NCBI GenBank assembly: GCA_019423635.1 | Contig: JAHZBA010000014.1 | Span: 1-61,794, forward strand | Source of the DNA: Clostridiales bacterium | Lineage (GTDB): Bacteria; Bacillota; Clostridia; Oscillospirales; Oscillospiraceae | Direction of reading: 5' to 3' | Length of the DNA: 61,794 nt | In this document: piece by piece, positions 15,966 to 24,372 of the stretch | Layout of the letters: every line of letters begins with the position of its first letter | How positions within the stretch are numbered: position 1 is the stretch's first letter | The notes under the pieces: generated by a model | Databases searched by the model: none | Seen by the model: only the letters and a program-made list of their open reading frames with translations | What the model was told of the DNA's origin: nothing | Made by a program: the position numbers and the translations under genes

Positions 15966-18900
15966 TTACTTCCCCTGGCTGCGGTAGAGGAAGGTCACCG
16001 TCTGGCCGCGGGTCACGGTGGCGCCGGGGCCAAAGGTGGTGGCGGTGACGCCGCTGGTGACGCCCTTCTCCACGGCCCACAGCACCGCGTCGTAGTAGTA
16101 GGCGCTATTGGACACATCCGTGAAGGGATTCGTGCCAGTGGATTTCGGAGATCCGGCGGAGCGCCACAGGAACGTCACGGTCTGGCCCCGGGTGCAGGCG
16201 CTGTTGGGGCTGAACGTGGTGGCGGTGGTACCGCCGGTGATGCCCTTCTCCACAGCCCACAGCACCGCGTCATAGTAGTAGGCCCCCGCCTTCACATCCG
16301 TAAAGGGATTGGCGCTGGAGGCGGGCTTGGGAGACCCGGCCGCACGCCACAGGAAGGTGACGATCTGGGCACGGGTGCAGGGGTTGTTGGGGCTGAACGT
16401 GGTGGCGGTGGTGCCGCCGGTGACGCCCTTCTCCACAGCCCACAGCACCGCGTCATAGTAGTAGGCGCTATTGGACACGTCCGTGAAGGGATTGGCCCCG
16501 GCGGGCTGCGCGGCCGCGGTGCCTCCCAGGCTGCTCATGGTGACGGCGGTGCCTGCGGCGGAGGCCGTCACGCTCTGGGCGGCGCTCTTCTTCTCCGTGA
16601 AGACGTTGCTGCCGGTGACGGACACCGCCACGCCGTTTCTGGAGGAGACCTTGGCGCTCTCCTTGCCGATGTCCACGGTAAGCCCCGTGTCGGTGCCGCT
16701 GACGGTGACGCAGTCCCAGGTGCTGCCCAGCCGGCTGCTGGTGACCGAGACGGTCTGCGCGGCGGAGCGGTCGCTGGACACGCTGACCTGTCCGCTGCTG
16801 GTGACCGTCAGCTCCTTGACGCCCTTGGAGTCCAGCTCCACATAGCTCTCGCCCAGGCGCAGAGCGGCCGTTCCGGCGGTGTCCGCGGCGGCGGCAATGG
16901 TATAGCTGGCGCTGTCCGGGAGGATCAGCTCCGAGATCAGCTCCCCGTCGCCCCGAACCACGGAGCGCATGGCGATGTCCAGCCCGCCGGAGACCGGCAC
17001 GCCGTTCTGGAACACGGCGGTGTTGCCCTTGGCGTCGGTCACGGTGTAATTTTTCAAGGTGGTATGGAAGGTGTTCATTTTCACATTCGTACCGCTGGAG
17101 GAGGTGACATTCTGGATGTTATACCGGTCAAAGGTCGTGCGGCACTGATCCGCAGACTGAACGCAGTTGACCATGGGGCAGGAGTAGCTCCTGGAGGCGA
17201 AGGAAGCCGTCCTGTAGTCCTTGCTGATGGTCAGCTCGTCCAGCTTCTCCTGGTTGGGGTCCCAGACGGTGATGGTATAGGACCCGTCGGCGTTTTTCTC
17301 GCCCTTCATGCCCACAATGGCATGGCCGTGCTTTGTCACCGCGTCATCCCAGATCTCCGCCTCGGTAAAATACTTCGGCCCGTAGATGAAGGAGATCAGC
17401 ACCGGATTGCTGGTCCCGCTCATGGTGTTCACCAGCTGCTTGTTGTACTCTCCTTCGACATACCGTTTTGGATAGAAGGCGGTGCTGCCCCAGGGGGTTC
17501 TCTGCTGGAGGAAGTAGTAGTTGACCAGGTTGAAGACCTCCTGGCTGCTGGCGGGCGCCTTCAAATCGTACAGACTGGAGGCGCCGCTCTGGACCTTGGC
17601 GGGGTCGATCCGGTCCACATAGCGCAGGCAGTGCACCGCGGACATCCCGTAGCAGGAGCCCTCCCAGGAGCTCATCATCAGCTGGGACACGGCGGGCCAG
17701 TCCTCATCGGACAGGGAATTGCGCAGAGTGGTGAGGTACTTCCCGGTGATCGCATAGTTGTTGGAGGGCCTCACGCTCTTGAAAAACTTGAGCTCAGAAT
17801 TCAGGAAGCTCAACCGGTCATACTCCCACATGGCGTAGAGCGTCAAGTCCCCGGGGACGGTGTAATCCTCCTTCCACGCCTGGAGGGTCTTGCCGTCGGT
17901 GGAGAAGCCCCAGCCCATGAACCGGGCGCCGGCGGCAGCGATGACCGGCAGATTGGAAATCGACTTGCCCTTTTCCACCTTCACCGGGTCCGGCGCGGTG
18001 CCGGAGGCGCCGTTGAGGTGGAAGGTGACGGTGCAGGTGTCCCCGGCCTTGGTCCATTTCGCGACAAAGGTCCCGCTTGCCGTGATGACCGTGGAAGCGG
18101 TGAGCTTCTCCAGTCCGGCAAAGTTGGTAAACACCTCTTTGTCGTAGTTCGATCCCACCTGGGTCCAGAAGCTGCTGTCGTCTTTCAGCAGGTACCAGCC
18201 GTCAAAGGTATAGCCGCTCCGCTCCGCCTTCGGGAGGCTGTTCAGCCTGCCGTCCGTCTTCGTCTCGGTCCAGCCGATGCCGCTGTTGGAGTCCACTCCG
18301 GTGCGGCCGCTGCCATCGCCGAAATAGACCGGGGGACTTCCGGCGGTGAGGGAAGGGATCTGATTCCCGTCCAGCTGCGTGAGACGGCCGCCGTTGGCGA
18401 AGAAGTCCACCCGGACCGGCTCCACATAGCCCTCCTGGGTCCATTTTGCAACCACGGTCTCCGGCGCGGTGAAGGCCTCACCGGGCTGGACCTGGGTGTT
18501 CGTGGTGGTCCGGAACCAGCCCAGGAACTTGTAGCCCTTCCGGACAGGGGTGGGCAGGGTTCCCGTCAGCGTCCCGCCCACCAGGGGAAGGGTCTTTACA
18601 TCGCAGGTGCCGCCGTTGGGATCAAAGGTGATATAGAGTTCGGCCGCAGTCTTCCAGGCGGCCCTGACCGTTGTGTCGGAGGTAAAGTCATAGTTCCAGA
18701 TGGCCTCGATCTTCTCGCTGCCGATCGTCCAGCCGTCAAAGGCAAAGCCCGGCCGCACCGGCTCCTCCGGCGTCTTGGTCAAATTGTTTCCGGCGCCCAT
18801 CCAATTTGTTTCAATGAGCATGGTGGTGTTTCCGTCCGAAAACACGCCGCCGTTGGCATCAAAGGCGATGGAGTAATTGGAAGTCTCCTCCCACTCCGCC

Positions 18901-19232
18901 TTTACTGTTGCGTGATTTGTGAATTGACACTCCGTTATGGTCCTGCCCTGATAGCGTTCGATATCCCACTGAACAAATCTGTAGCCGTCCCGCACTGGTG
19001 TGGGCGGGTCCTTCACATAGATGGCCGGCTCATTCGGATTTTTTGCGTAGGTTACCCCTACGGAAACCGTTCCTCCGCCGCGGAATGTTCCGCCGTTGGC
19101 GTCAAACGTCACGGTGAAAGGACCATTCGGGTCCCATTCCTCCTCCGCCGCCAGGGCCGTCACCGGCAGCAGGCTCAGGCACATCACCAGTGCCAGCAGC
19201 AGGGAGCATATGCGCGTTCGTGCTTGTTTCAT
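15966..19232 (-). CDS. secreted S-layer-homology protein with InlB-type repeats and papain-like domain
   Basis: A 1088-aa exported protein. Signal peptide about 1-29 (AxA before EEE). Residues about 38-470 hold five or so Listeria-Bacteroides/InlB-type repeats, each with F-D-A/P-N-G-G near the start and GY-F-GW later. A globular middle domain has SSWEGSCYGMSA (Cys about 526), KHGHAIVGM (His about 636) and VWDPN (about 655), the order and spacing of a papain-like cysteine protease triad. The C-terminus has three near-identical SLH repeats (each FTDV-AYYYDAVLWAVEKG-GGTTATTFSP) that would bind secondary cell wall polymer. AAGGAGAG precedes the ATG. It has its own promoter at 19426-19455 and a leader of about 185 bases. 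Confidence 0.88.
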   Translation of the reverse strand: MKQARTRICSLLLALVMCLSLLPVTALAAEEEWDPNGPFTVTFDANGGTFRGGGTVSVGVTYAKNPNEPAIYVKDPPTPVRDGYRFVQWDIERYQGRTITECQFTNHATVKAEWEETSNYSIAFDANGGVFSDGNTTMLIETNWMGAGNNLTKTPEEPVRPGFAFDGWTIGSEKIEAIWNYDFTSDTTVRAAWKTAAELYITFDPNGGTCDVKTLPLVGGTLTGTLPTPVRKGYKFLGWFRTTTNTQVQPGEAFTAPETVVAKWTQEGYVEPVRVDFFANGGRLTQLDGNQIPSLTAGSPPVYFGDGSGRTGVDSNSGIGWTETKTDGRLNSLPKAERSGYTFDGWYLLKDDSSFWTQVGSNYDKEVFTNFAGLEKLTASTVITASGTFVAKWTKAGDTCTVTFHLNGASGTAPDPVKVEKGKSISNLPVIAAAGARFMGWGFSTDGKTLQAWKEDYTVPGDLTLYAMWEYDRLSFLNSELKFFKSVRPSNNYAITGKYLTTLRNSLSDEDWPAVSQLMMSSWEGSCYGMSAVHCLRYVDRIDPAKVQSGASSLYDLKAPASSQEVFNLVNYYFLQQRTPWGSTAFYPKRYVEGEYNKQLVNTMSGTSNPVLISFIYGPKYFTEAEIWDDAVTKHGHAIVGMKGEKNADGSYTITVWDPNQEKLDELTISKDYRTASFASRSYSCPMVNCVQSADQCRTTFDRYNIQNVTSSSGTNVKMNTFHTTLKNYTVTDAKGNTAVFQNGVPVSGGLDIAMRSVVRGDGELISELILPDSASYTIAAAADTAGTAALRLGESYVELDSKGVKELTVTSSGQVSVSSDRSAAQTVSVTSSRLGSTWDCVTVSGTDTGLTVDIGKESAKVSSRNGVAVSVTGSNVFTEKKSAAQSVTASAAGTAVTMSSLGGTAAAQPAGANPFTDVSNSAYYYDAVLWAVEKGVTGGTTATTFSPNNPCTRAQIVTFLWRAAGSPKPASSANPFTDVKAGAYYYDAVLWAVEKGITGGTTATTFSPNSACTRGQTVTFLWRSAGSPKSTGTNPFTDVSNSAYYYDAVLWAVEKGVTSGVTATTFGPGATVTRGQTVTFLYRSQGK

Positions 19233-19425
19233 ACGACTTCTCTCTCCTTTTCCATCCCAGAATCGGCGCATCTCTCCTCCCGCCGCAGCATGCCGTCTCC
19301 CATCTTTCCCCAGCAGCGGGAAATGCGATACGTCCCGTCCCTCTTCCGCGGTCCTGCAAGGCCGTCCGGCAGGAAATTTTCCCGCCTCTCCGGCAGTCTT
19401 TTCCGCGGCTCCGGGTGCTGAAAAA

Positions 19426-19455
19426 ATTATACCAGTCCAGGGATTTTCATGTCAA
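19426..19455 (-). promoter_or_regulatory. strong sigma-A promoter of the SLH gene
   Basis: Minus-strand TTGACA (19450-19455), 18 bases, TATAAT (19426-19431). The transcript would have an untranslated leader of about 185 bases before the ATG at 19232; I recognised no riboswitch in it. Confidence 0.75.
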
Positions 19456-19560
19456 GTCCTCCGGCGGAAAAGGACACCCCGATTTCCGCCGCAGCGGCGG
19501 GAGCGGTTTGCCGCCGCCGCGCATATTCCGCCGGATTCCGCACACCCTGACACCGGGGTG

Positions 19561-19740
19561 ATGCACATGCCAAAAGCGAAGAACCACCGCTCCGACCGGG
19601 CGCCGGTGCTGCGCCTGGAGCCGGAAAAGCGCCTTTGTCCCGCCTTCGACCCGGTGACCATCGCCGAATTTCCGGTGGCCTCCCCCGCGGAGATGGGATT
19701 TCGGGTGCTGGACAATTTCTGCGAAGAGCACATTCAGTGA
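19561..19740 (+). CDS. small hypothetical protein, 59 aa
   Basis: A short basic-to-neutral protein (MHMPKAKNHRSDRAPVL...) with codon use like its neighbours and no recognised domain. The start may be the ATG at 19561 or the one at 19567; the ribosome site is weak (GGGGTG directly ahead). A strong terminator starts 33 bases after the stop, which argues for a real transcription unit. Confidence 0.5.
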   Translation: MHMPKAKNHRSDRAPVLRLEPEKRLCPAFDPVTIAEFPVASPAEMGFRVLDNFCEEHIQ

Positions 19741-19772
19741 GCCACCCCGCGCCGCTGCGCGCAGGGTGCCCA

Positions 19773-19804
19773 GGGCGCCGGGGATATCCCCGGCGCCCCT
19801 TTTC
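19773..19804 (+). terminator. rho-independent terminator
   Basis: Perfect 11-bp stem GGGCGCCGGGG / CCCCGGCGCCC with ATAT loop, followed by CTTTTCCC. Confidence 0.8.
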
Positions 19805-19894
19805 CCTGTTCCGCCGGCCCTCTGCCCACGCCAGAGCCCGCCTCCAGGGCAGCAGCATTTTAAATTTTAAAGCAGAAAAGCCGGCCATTCACAC

Positions 19895-19970
19895 CTGTAG
19901 GGGTGCACAATGTGCATCCATCTCGGTCCGTTGTTTCCTGCGGGCGCACAATGTGCGCCCCTGCACAACG
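19895..19970. repeat. pair of intergenic palindromes (GTGCACAATGTGCAT / GGGCGCACAATGTGCGCCC)
   Basis: Two related palindromes around the core GCACAATGTGC at 19903-19917 and 19942-19960, each flanked by TAGGGG or CCCCTG. They look like one REP-type element in which the second half is better kept. Confidence 0.6.
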
Positions 19971-20094
19971 GCACCGGCAGGTGTTCACTCTAAATGCTGC
20001 TGCCCTGACCCGCCTCCGGTTGCCTTTTCCATTGTTTCGTGGTAAAATGACACCGGCTCCGCCGTCTCGCGGAAGTCAAGGAGGTCCATGATTC

Positions 20095-20760
20095 ATGTTA
20101 AATCTCACACCGATGAAAGCCCTGTACGAAAGTCCCCTGCCGCCCATGTGCCTGACGGACTACGACGCCATGAGCAAATTCCTCAACAGCGGTGCCCAGC
20201 GCTGCAAGGCCTCGGGCCGGAATTTCGACCTGTTTTTGGACTGGGTGATCCACGCCCTGCTCTCCAGCCTCACCGCCGACAGCGCCTCCCGCATCTTCCT
20301 GCCCAAGACCAGGACGGCCCCCTTTGAGCTGGACGCCCTGCTGCCCATCTCCACCCTGCCCTCCTCCGGCCGCAAACGGGTCCAGCTGCGGGAGGCCCAC
20401 CTGATCGCCCCGGTCTGGAACAACACCGACCTGGGCCTGGCCCTGGAGGCCTTCTATGACAGCGGCTTCCAGGATGTCAAAATCGACCAGCCCTTTGGCG
20501 GGGCCTACCTCGAAGAGCTCAAGCTGGCCATCATCGACTCCCCCTCCGACGTGGACCTGCTCCATGTGCTGCGGACCTGGCACCGGGGCAGCATCCTGCT
20601 GGAGTCCTACTCCCTGCGCAAGCTGGAGCCGCTCCTCAGCACCGACGGGGAGAACTGGTACCTCCAGGAAGAGCAGGGCGAGCGGACAGAGCCTGTGCAG
20701 GAGCCCCGCATGGCCGCCCTCTACAACTGCGCCCTGCGGCGCTACTGTCCCCACGGCTGA
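20095..20760 (+). CDS. conserved hypothetical protein, 221 aa
   Basis: No function recognised. A soluble 221-aa protein with AAGGAGGT at the right distance from the ATG at 20095. It is alpha/beta in look, with a middle block NNTDLGLALEAFYDSGFQDVKI and a tail LYNCALRRYCPHG whose two cysteines and His could bind metal. It stands alone between a repeat region and the serC promoter. No close neighbour suggests a role. Confidence 0.75.
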   Translation: MLNLTPMKALYESPLPPMCLTDYDAMSKFLNSGAQRCKASGRNFDLFLDWVIHALLSSLTADSASRIFLPKTRTAPFELDALLPISTLPSSGRKRVQLREAHLIAPVWNNTDLGLALEAFYDSGFQDVKIDQPFGGAYLEELKLAIIDSPSDVDLLHVLRTWHRGSILLESYSLRKLEPLLSTDGENWYLQEEQGERTEPVQEPRMAALYNCALRRYCPHG

Positions 20761-20938
20761 GAGAACTCGACACCCTCCCAGAAACTTTCGCGCAGCGGCG
20801 CTCCAAGCAGTCTTCACCGGAAGCGCCGGTGTGCCGTCCTTTTTCCACAGATCTGTAGGGATTTCCCGGAGTGATTCGGTCATTCTGCACAAATCGTCAA
20901 ACATATTCTCAGCAGTACCGAAAACTTTTTAGTTTTGG

Positions 20939-20967
20939 TTGATTCTCCCAGCGGACTGTCGTATACT
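20939..20967 (+). promoter_or_regulatory. sigma-A promoter of serC
   Basis: TTGATT (20939-20944), exactly 17 bases, TATACT (20962-20967), about 110 bases before serC. The remaining 20761-20938 shows nothing else I can name. Confidence 0.8.
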
Positions 20968-21075
20968 AAAGACAAGCCAAAGGCGTCATTCCGCCCTGCG
21001 GCGTTCCAGCCCTTTCCATCCATCGGCCAAACGATTCGGTCAAACTATATTTATAGATTGCAGGAGGAACTCACA

Positions 21076-22164
21076 ATGAAATACGGCCGCACCTATAACT
21101 TTTCCGCCGGCCCTGCCATGATGCCGGAGCCCGTTCTGGAGGAGATCGCCGCCGAGATGCTGAACTACCGGGGCAGCGGCATGTGCGTCATGGAGATGAG
21201 CCACCGCTCCAAGGTCTTCCAGCAGATCCGGGACGAGGCGGAGGCGGACCTCCGGAAGCTCATGGGGATTCCTGACAACTACAAGGTCCTCTTCGTCCAG
21301 GGCGGCGGCACCGTCCAGTTTGCCATGGTGCCCATGAACCTGATGAAAAACGGTGTTGCCTGCTACGTGGAGACCGGCGCCTGGTCCAAGAAGGCCATCG
21401 CCGAGGCGAAAAAGTACGGCGAGGTGAAAATCGTCGCCTCCTCCGCTGACAAAAACTTCTCCTATATCCCCGACTGCTCGGATCTGGACATCCCGGAGAA
21501 CGCGGACTACGTGTATATCTGCGAAAACGAGACCATCAACGGCACCACCTACTACCACTTGCCGAACACCAAGGGCAAGGTCCTGGTGGCGGACCAGTCC
21601 TCCATGTTCCTCTCCCGCCCCTGCGACGTGACGAAGTACGGTCTCATCTGGGCCGGCGTGCAGAAGAACGTGGGCCCCGCGGGCATGGCGGTGGTCATCA
21701 TCCGGGAGGACCTGCTGCGGGAGGATCTTCCGAAATTCGTGCCCACCTACATGAGCTACAAGACCCACGCGGACAACGACTCCCTCTACAACACCCCCAA
21801 CTGCTGGGCCATCTACTGCTGCGGCAAGGTCTTCAAGTACCTGCTGGCAAACGGCGGCCTGGAGGCAATGAACCGGCGCAACGAGGAGAAGGCCAAGATC
21901 CTCTACGACTTCCTGGACCAGAGCAGCCTCTTCACCGGGGCCGTGGAGAAGAAGGACCGCTCTCTCATGAACGTGCCCTTCGTCACCCCCAGTAAGGACC
22001 AGGACGCCGACGTGGTGGCCGCCAGCAAGGCGGCGGGCTTTGACAACCTCAAGGGCCACAAGAGCGTGGGCGGCCTGCGGGCATCCATCTACAACGCCAT
22101 GCCCAGGGAGGGCGTGGAGGCCCTGGTGGCATTTTTGAAGAAGTACGAGGCAGAGCACAATTAA
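21076..22164 (+). CDS. serC: phosphoserine aminotransferase
   Basis: A 362-aa PLP enzyme converting 3-phosphohydroxypyruvate and glutamate to phosphoserine. Starts YNFSAGPAMMP, contains MEMSHRSKVF, LFVQGGGTVQFAMVP, and the Schiff-base lysine K197 in WAGVQKNVGPAG, all as in SerC. The family length is about 360, so it is complete. GCAGGAGG precedes the ATG. It is followed after 330 bases by serA, giving the first two steps of serine synthesis in one locus; serB was not seen. Confidence 0.97.
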   Translation: MKYGRTYNFSAGPAMMPEPVLEEIAAEMLNYRGSGMCVMEMSHRSKVFQQIRDEAEADLRKLMGIPDNYKVLFVQGGGTVQFAMVPMNLMKNGVACYVETGAWSKKAIAEAKKYGEVKIVASSADKNFSYIPDCSDLDIPENADYVYICENETINGTTYYHLPNTKGKVLVADQSSMFLSRPCDVTKYGLIWAGVQKNVGPAGMAVVIIREDLLREDLPKFVPTYMSYKTHADNDSLYNTPNCWAIYCCGKVFKYLLANGGLEAMNRRNEEKAKILYDFLDQSSLFTGAVEKKDRSLMNVPFVTPSKDQDADVVAASKAAGFDNLKGHKSVGGLRASIYNAMPREGVEALVAFLKKYEAEHN

Positions 22165-22494
22165 AGAGGGGACTTCGTCCCCCCTTTCCCCGCAAAGGGG
22201 ACGCCGCCGTCGTAAGCGGCAAAGCCGCCAACGGCGGCGCAGTAGATTCCCCCCACCAGTGACATCGGTCACTGGTGACGCCGCCCAGGGCGGCTGAGTC
22301 AAGGTATTTTCGCTACGTACACGCCGCGGCGAAAATGATTTCAACTGATTTCTCCGCAGGGCGGAGAAATCGGGGGACGAAGTCCCCTGGACCCCTTCCG
22401 GATTGCCGGACACGCCTGTCCCCCAACGGGCGTTTACCCTTGCGCTGTCGGTGCCCCTGGGGTGCGCCGAGAACGAATGAAAGGGGTATCTATC
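22165..22494. repeat. 330-base intergenic region full of palindromes between serC and serA
   Basis: No gene. Several inverted repeats follow one another: GGGGACGAAGTCCCC-like hairpins near both ends, GCCGCCGT/ACGGCGGC around 22202-22242, CACCAGTGAC facing GTCACTGGTG at 22254-22277, and TTTCTCCGC facing GCGGAGAAA around 22350-22371. Some may terminate serC transcription; the arrangement looks like stacked repeat elements. Confidence 0.6.
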
Positions 22495-23406
22495 ATGTTA
22501 AAGCGCGTTTTGGTTACTGACGGAATGGACGCCTCCGCCGTGGAAAAGCTCCGGGCGGACGGCTGTGAGGTGGTGGAGCAGTTCTATGAGCCGGACGCCC
22601 TGGGCCCGGCCCTGCGGGACTTTGACGCGGTGATTATCCGCTCCGCCACGAAGATCAAGGAGCCTCAGATTGACGCCGCCAGGGGCGGACGCCTGAAGCT
22701 CATCATCCGGGCCGGCGTGGGCGTGGACAACATCGCCGTGAAGTACGCGGAAAGCGCGGGGATCACCGTGCGGAACACCCCCCGGGCCTCCTCCAACGCC
22801 GTGGCAGAGCTGGCCATGGCCCTGCTGTTCTCCTGCGCCCGGAGCATCTCCGTCGCCGGCCACACCATGCGGGAGAACAAATGGGAGAAGAAGGCCTACT
22901 CCAAGGGCTTTGAGCTCTCCGGCAAGACCATGGGCGTCATCGGCTACGGCCGGATCGGCCAGCTGGTGGGGCAGAAGGGCCAGGCCCTGGGAATGCAGGT
23001 GCTGTCCTACGTCAACCGCACGAAGCCGGAGGGCTGCGAGTGCGAGACCATGCGTTTTGTGACGCCGGAGGAGGTCTTTGCCCAGTCGGATATCCTCGTT
23101 TTGTGCGCCCCCGGCGGAGACAAGCCCCTGGTGCGGCCGGAGACGCTGGCGCAGATGAAGGACGGCGTGGTGATTGTCAACGTGTCCCGGGGCAGCAATG
23201 TGGACGAGGCGGCGCTGCTGGCGGCGCTGGAGAGCGGGAAGGTCCGGGCCGCGGGGCTGGACGTCTGGGCGGACGAAAAGAACCCCAACTGGGCCCTGGC
23301 CGGCCATCCGGCAGTGAGCTGCACGCCCCACATCGGCGCCGGAACGAAGGAGGCGCAAAAGCGCATCGGCGCGGAGCTGGTGGACATTGTAGAGAGCTTC
23401 GCGTAA
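22495..23406 (+). CDS. serA: D-3-phosphoglycerate dehydrogenase (short form)
   Basis: A 303-aa D-2-hydroxyacid dehydrogenase, first step of serine synthesis (3-phosphoglycerate to 3-phosphohydroxypyruvate). NAD motif GVIGYGRIGQLVG at about 148-159; the substrate/catalytic Arg in VNVSRGSNVDE, and the His in TPHIGAGT. It lacks the C-terminal ACT domain of long SerA, so feedback inhibition by serine through ACT is not expected. The ATG at 22495 has AAAGGGG upstream. The place next to serC is the main reason for choosing phosphoglycerate among possible 2-hydroxyacids. Confidence 0.92.
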   Translation: MLKRVLVTDGMDASAVEKLRADGCEVVEQFYEPDALGPALRDFDAVIIRSATKIKEPQIDAARGGRLKLIIRAGVGVDNIAVKYAESAGITVRNTPRASSNAVAELAMALLFSCARSISVAGHTMRENKWEKKAYSKGFELSGKTMGVIGYGRIGQLVGQKGQALGMQVLSYVNRTKPEGCECETMRFVTPEEVFAQSDILVLCAPGGDKPLVRPETLAQMKDGVVIVNVSRGSNVDEAALLAALESGKVRAAGLDVWADEKNPNWALAGHPAVSCTPHIGAGTKEAQKRIGAELVDIVESFA

Positions 23407-23409
23407 GCG

Positions 23410-23600
23410 CAGGAAAAAGTTTTCGTCCACCTTTTTCAAAAGGTGGCAGGGGTCAAGGGGGCGGCGCCCCCTTGCGGGGTGCAGGGGCAGCGCCCCTGTA
23501 ACCCCCGTCACAGCCCAGGGGCAAAGCCCCTGGCAAAATCAAAAACAGCATCGCGAAGCGCCGTTTGCGGCCAAGCCGCAAACCAGCGGGAGCAACCAAC
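23410..23600. repeat. dispersed GC-rich palindromic repeat, copy B
   Basis: Begins 4 bases after serA with AAAAAGTTTTCGTCCACC and the hairpin CCACCTTTTTCAAAAGGTGG, then GGGGGCGGCGCCCCC, GCAGGGGCAGCGCCCCTG, CCAGGGGCAAAGCCCCTGG and TTTGCGGCCAAGCCGCAAA. Read on the opposite strand it matches 30940-31120 module by module. The rest of the gap to the sigma gene (23601-23814) shows no further feature. Confidence 0.85.
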
Positions 23601-23814
23601 CAGCCAAACAAATTTCCGCAGATTGGAGGCACCGCCTACCCATTTCCCCCTCGATCCCCCGTGAACATATCGGTGAAAACCACCAAATCCCCTTCCCACC
23701 GCTTCGCCTCCGGTTTCAGTCCCCTGGAGGCGAAGTTTTTTCATTCCCCGCGAAACCTCCCGTCCCCTTTTCCCGTCTATATCCCCAGAACCCCCAAGAG
23801 AGGAGGTCTCCCCC

Positions 23815-24372
23815 ATGACCGATCCCCAAATCATCGAGCTCTACTTCGCCCGGGACCAGCAGGCGGTCTCGGAGACCGCCGCCAAATACGGCGCCTTCCT
23901 CCTCCGCCTGTCCCGCAATATCCTCCGCAGCCCCGACGACGCAGAGGAGTGCGTCAACGACACCTACCTGCGCACCTGGAACGCCATTCCCCCCACCCGT
24001 CCCGCGGCCTTCCAGGTCTTTTTGAGCCGGATCACCCGCAATCTCTCCCTGGACCGCTGGGAGCGGAACCGGGCGGCCAAGCGGGGCGGCGGCGCGGAGG
24101 TGCTCCTGGGGGAGCTGGCGGAGTGCGTCCCCGCCCCCGGCGGCGTGGAGCGCCGGCTGGAGGAGCAGGAGATTGCCGGCCTCCTCAGCGCCTTTTTGCG
24201 GACGCTGACGCCGGAGGCCCGGTGGACCTTCCTGCGGCGGTACTGGTACGGCGAGGGCCTGGCGGAGATCGCGGCGGGCCTTGGCTGCGGCCAGGGACGG
24301 GTGAAGTCCTCCCTGTTCCGCACCCGGACGCGGCTGAGGGCCTATTTGGAAAAGGAGGGCATTGCACTATGA
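23815..24372 (+). CDS. ECF-type sigma-70 family RNA polymerase sigma factor
   Basis: A 185-aa two-domain sigma factor. Region 2 is at about 10-75 (with DDAEECVNDTYLRTW and FLSRITRNLSLDRWER); region 4 at about 125-180 has LTPEARWTFLRRYWYGEGLAEIAAGLG and the helix VKSSLFRTRTRLRAYL. Such factors recruit RNA polymerase to stress or envelope promoters. GAGAGGAGG precedes the ATG. The stop overlaps the start of the next gene (ATGA), whose membrane protein is its likely anti-sigma partner. Confidence 0.93.
   Translation: MTDPQIIELYFARDQQAVSETAAKYGAFLLRLSRNILRSPDDAEECVNDTYLRTWNAIPPTRPAAFQVFLSRITRNLSLDRWERNRAAKRGGGAEVLLGELAECVPAPGGVERRLEEQEIAGLLSAFLRTLTPEARWTFLRRYWYGEGLAEIAAGLGCGQGRVKSSLFRTRTRLRAYLEKEGIAL

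Noticed and set aside
19233..19425. Cyclic-di-GMP or other riboswitch in the SLH leader
   Set aside because: The 185-base leader is GC-rich and can fold, but no known riboswitch core could be matched by eye.
20968..21075. Riboswitch or T-box before serC
   Set aside because: Leader is only about 100 bases and shows no T-box or known riboswitch elements.
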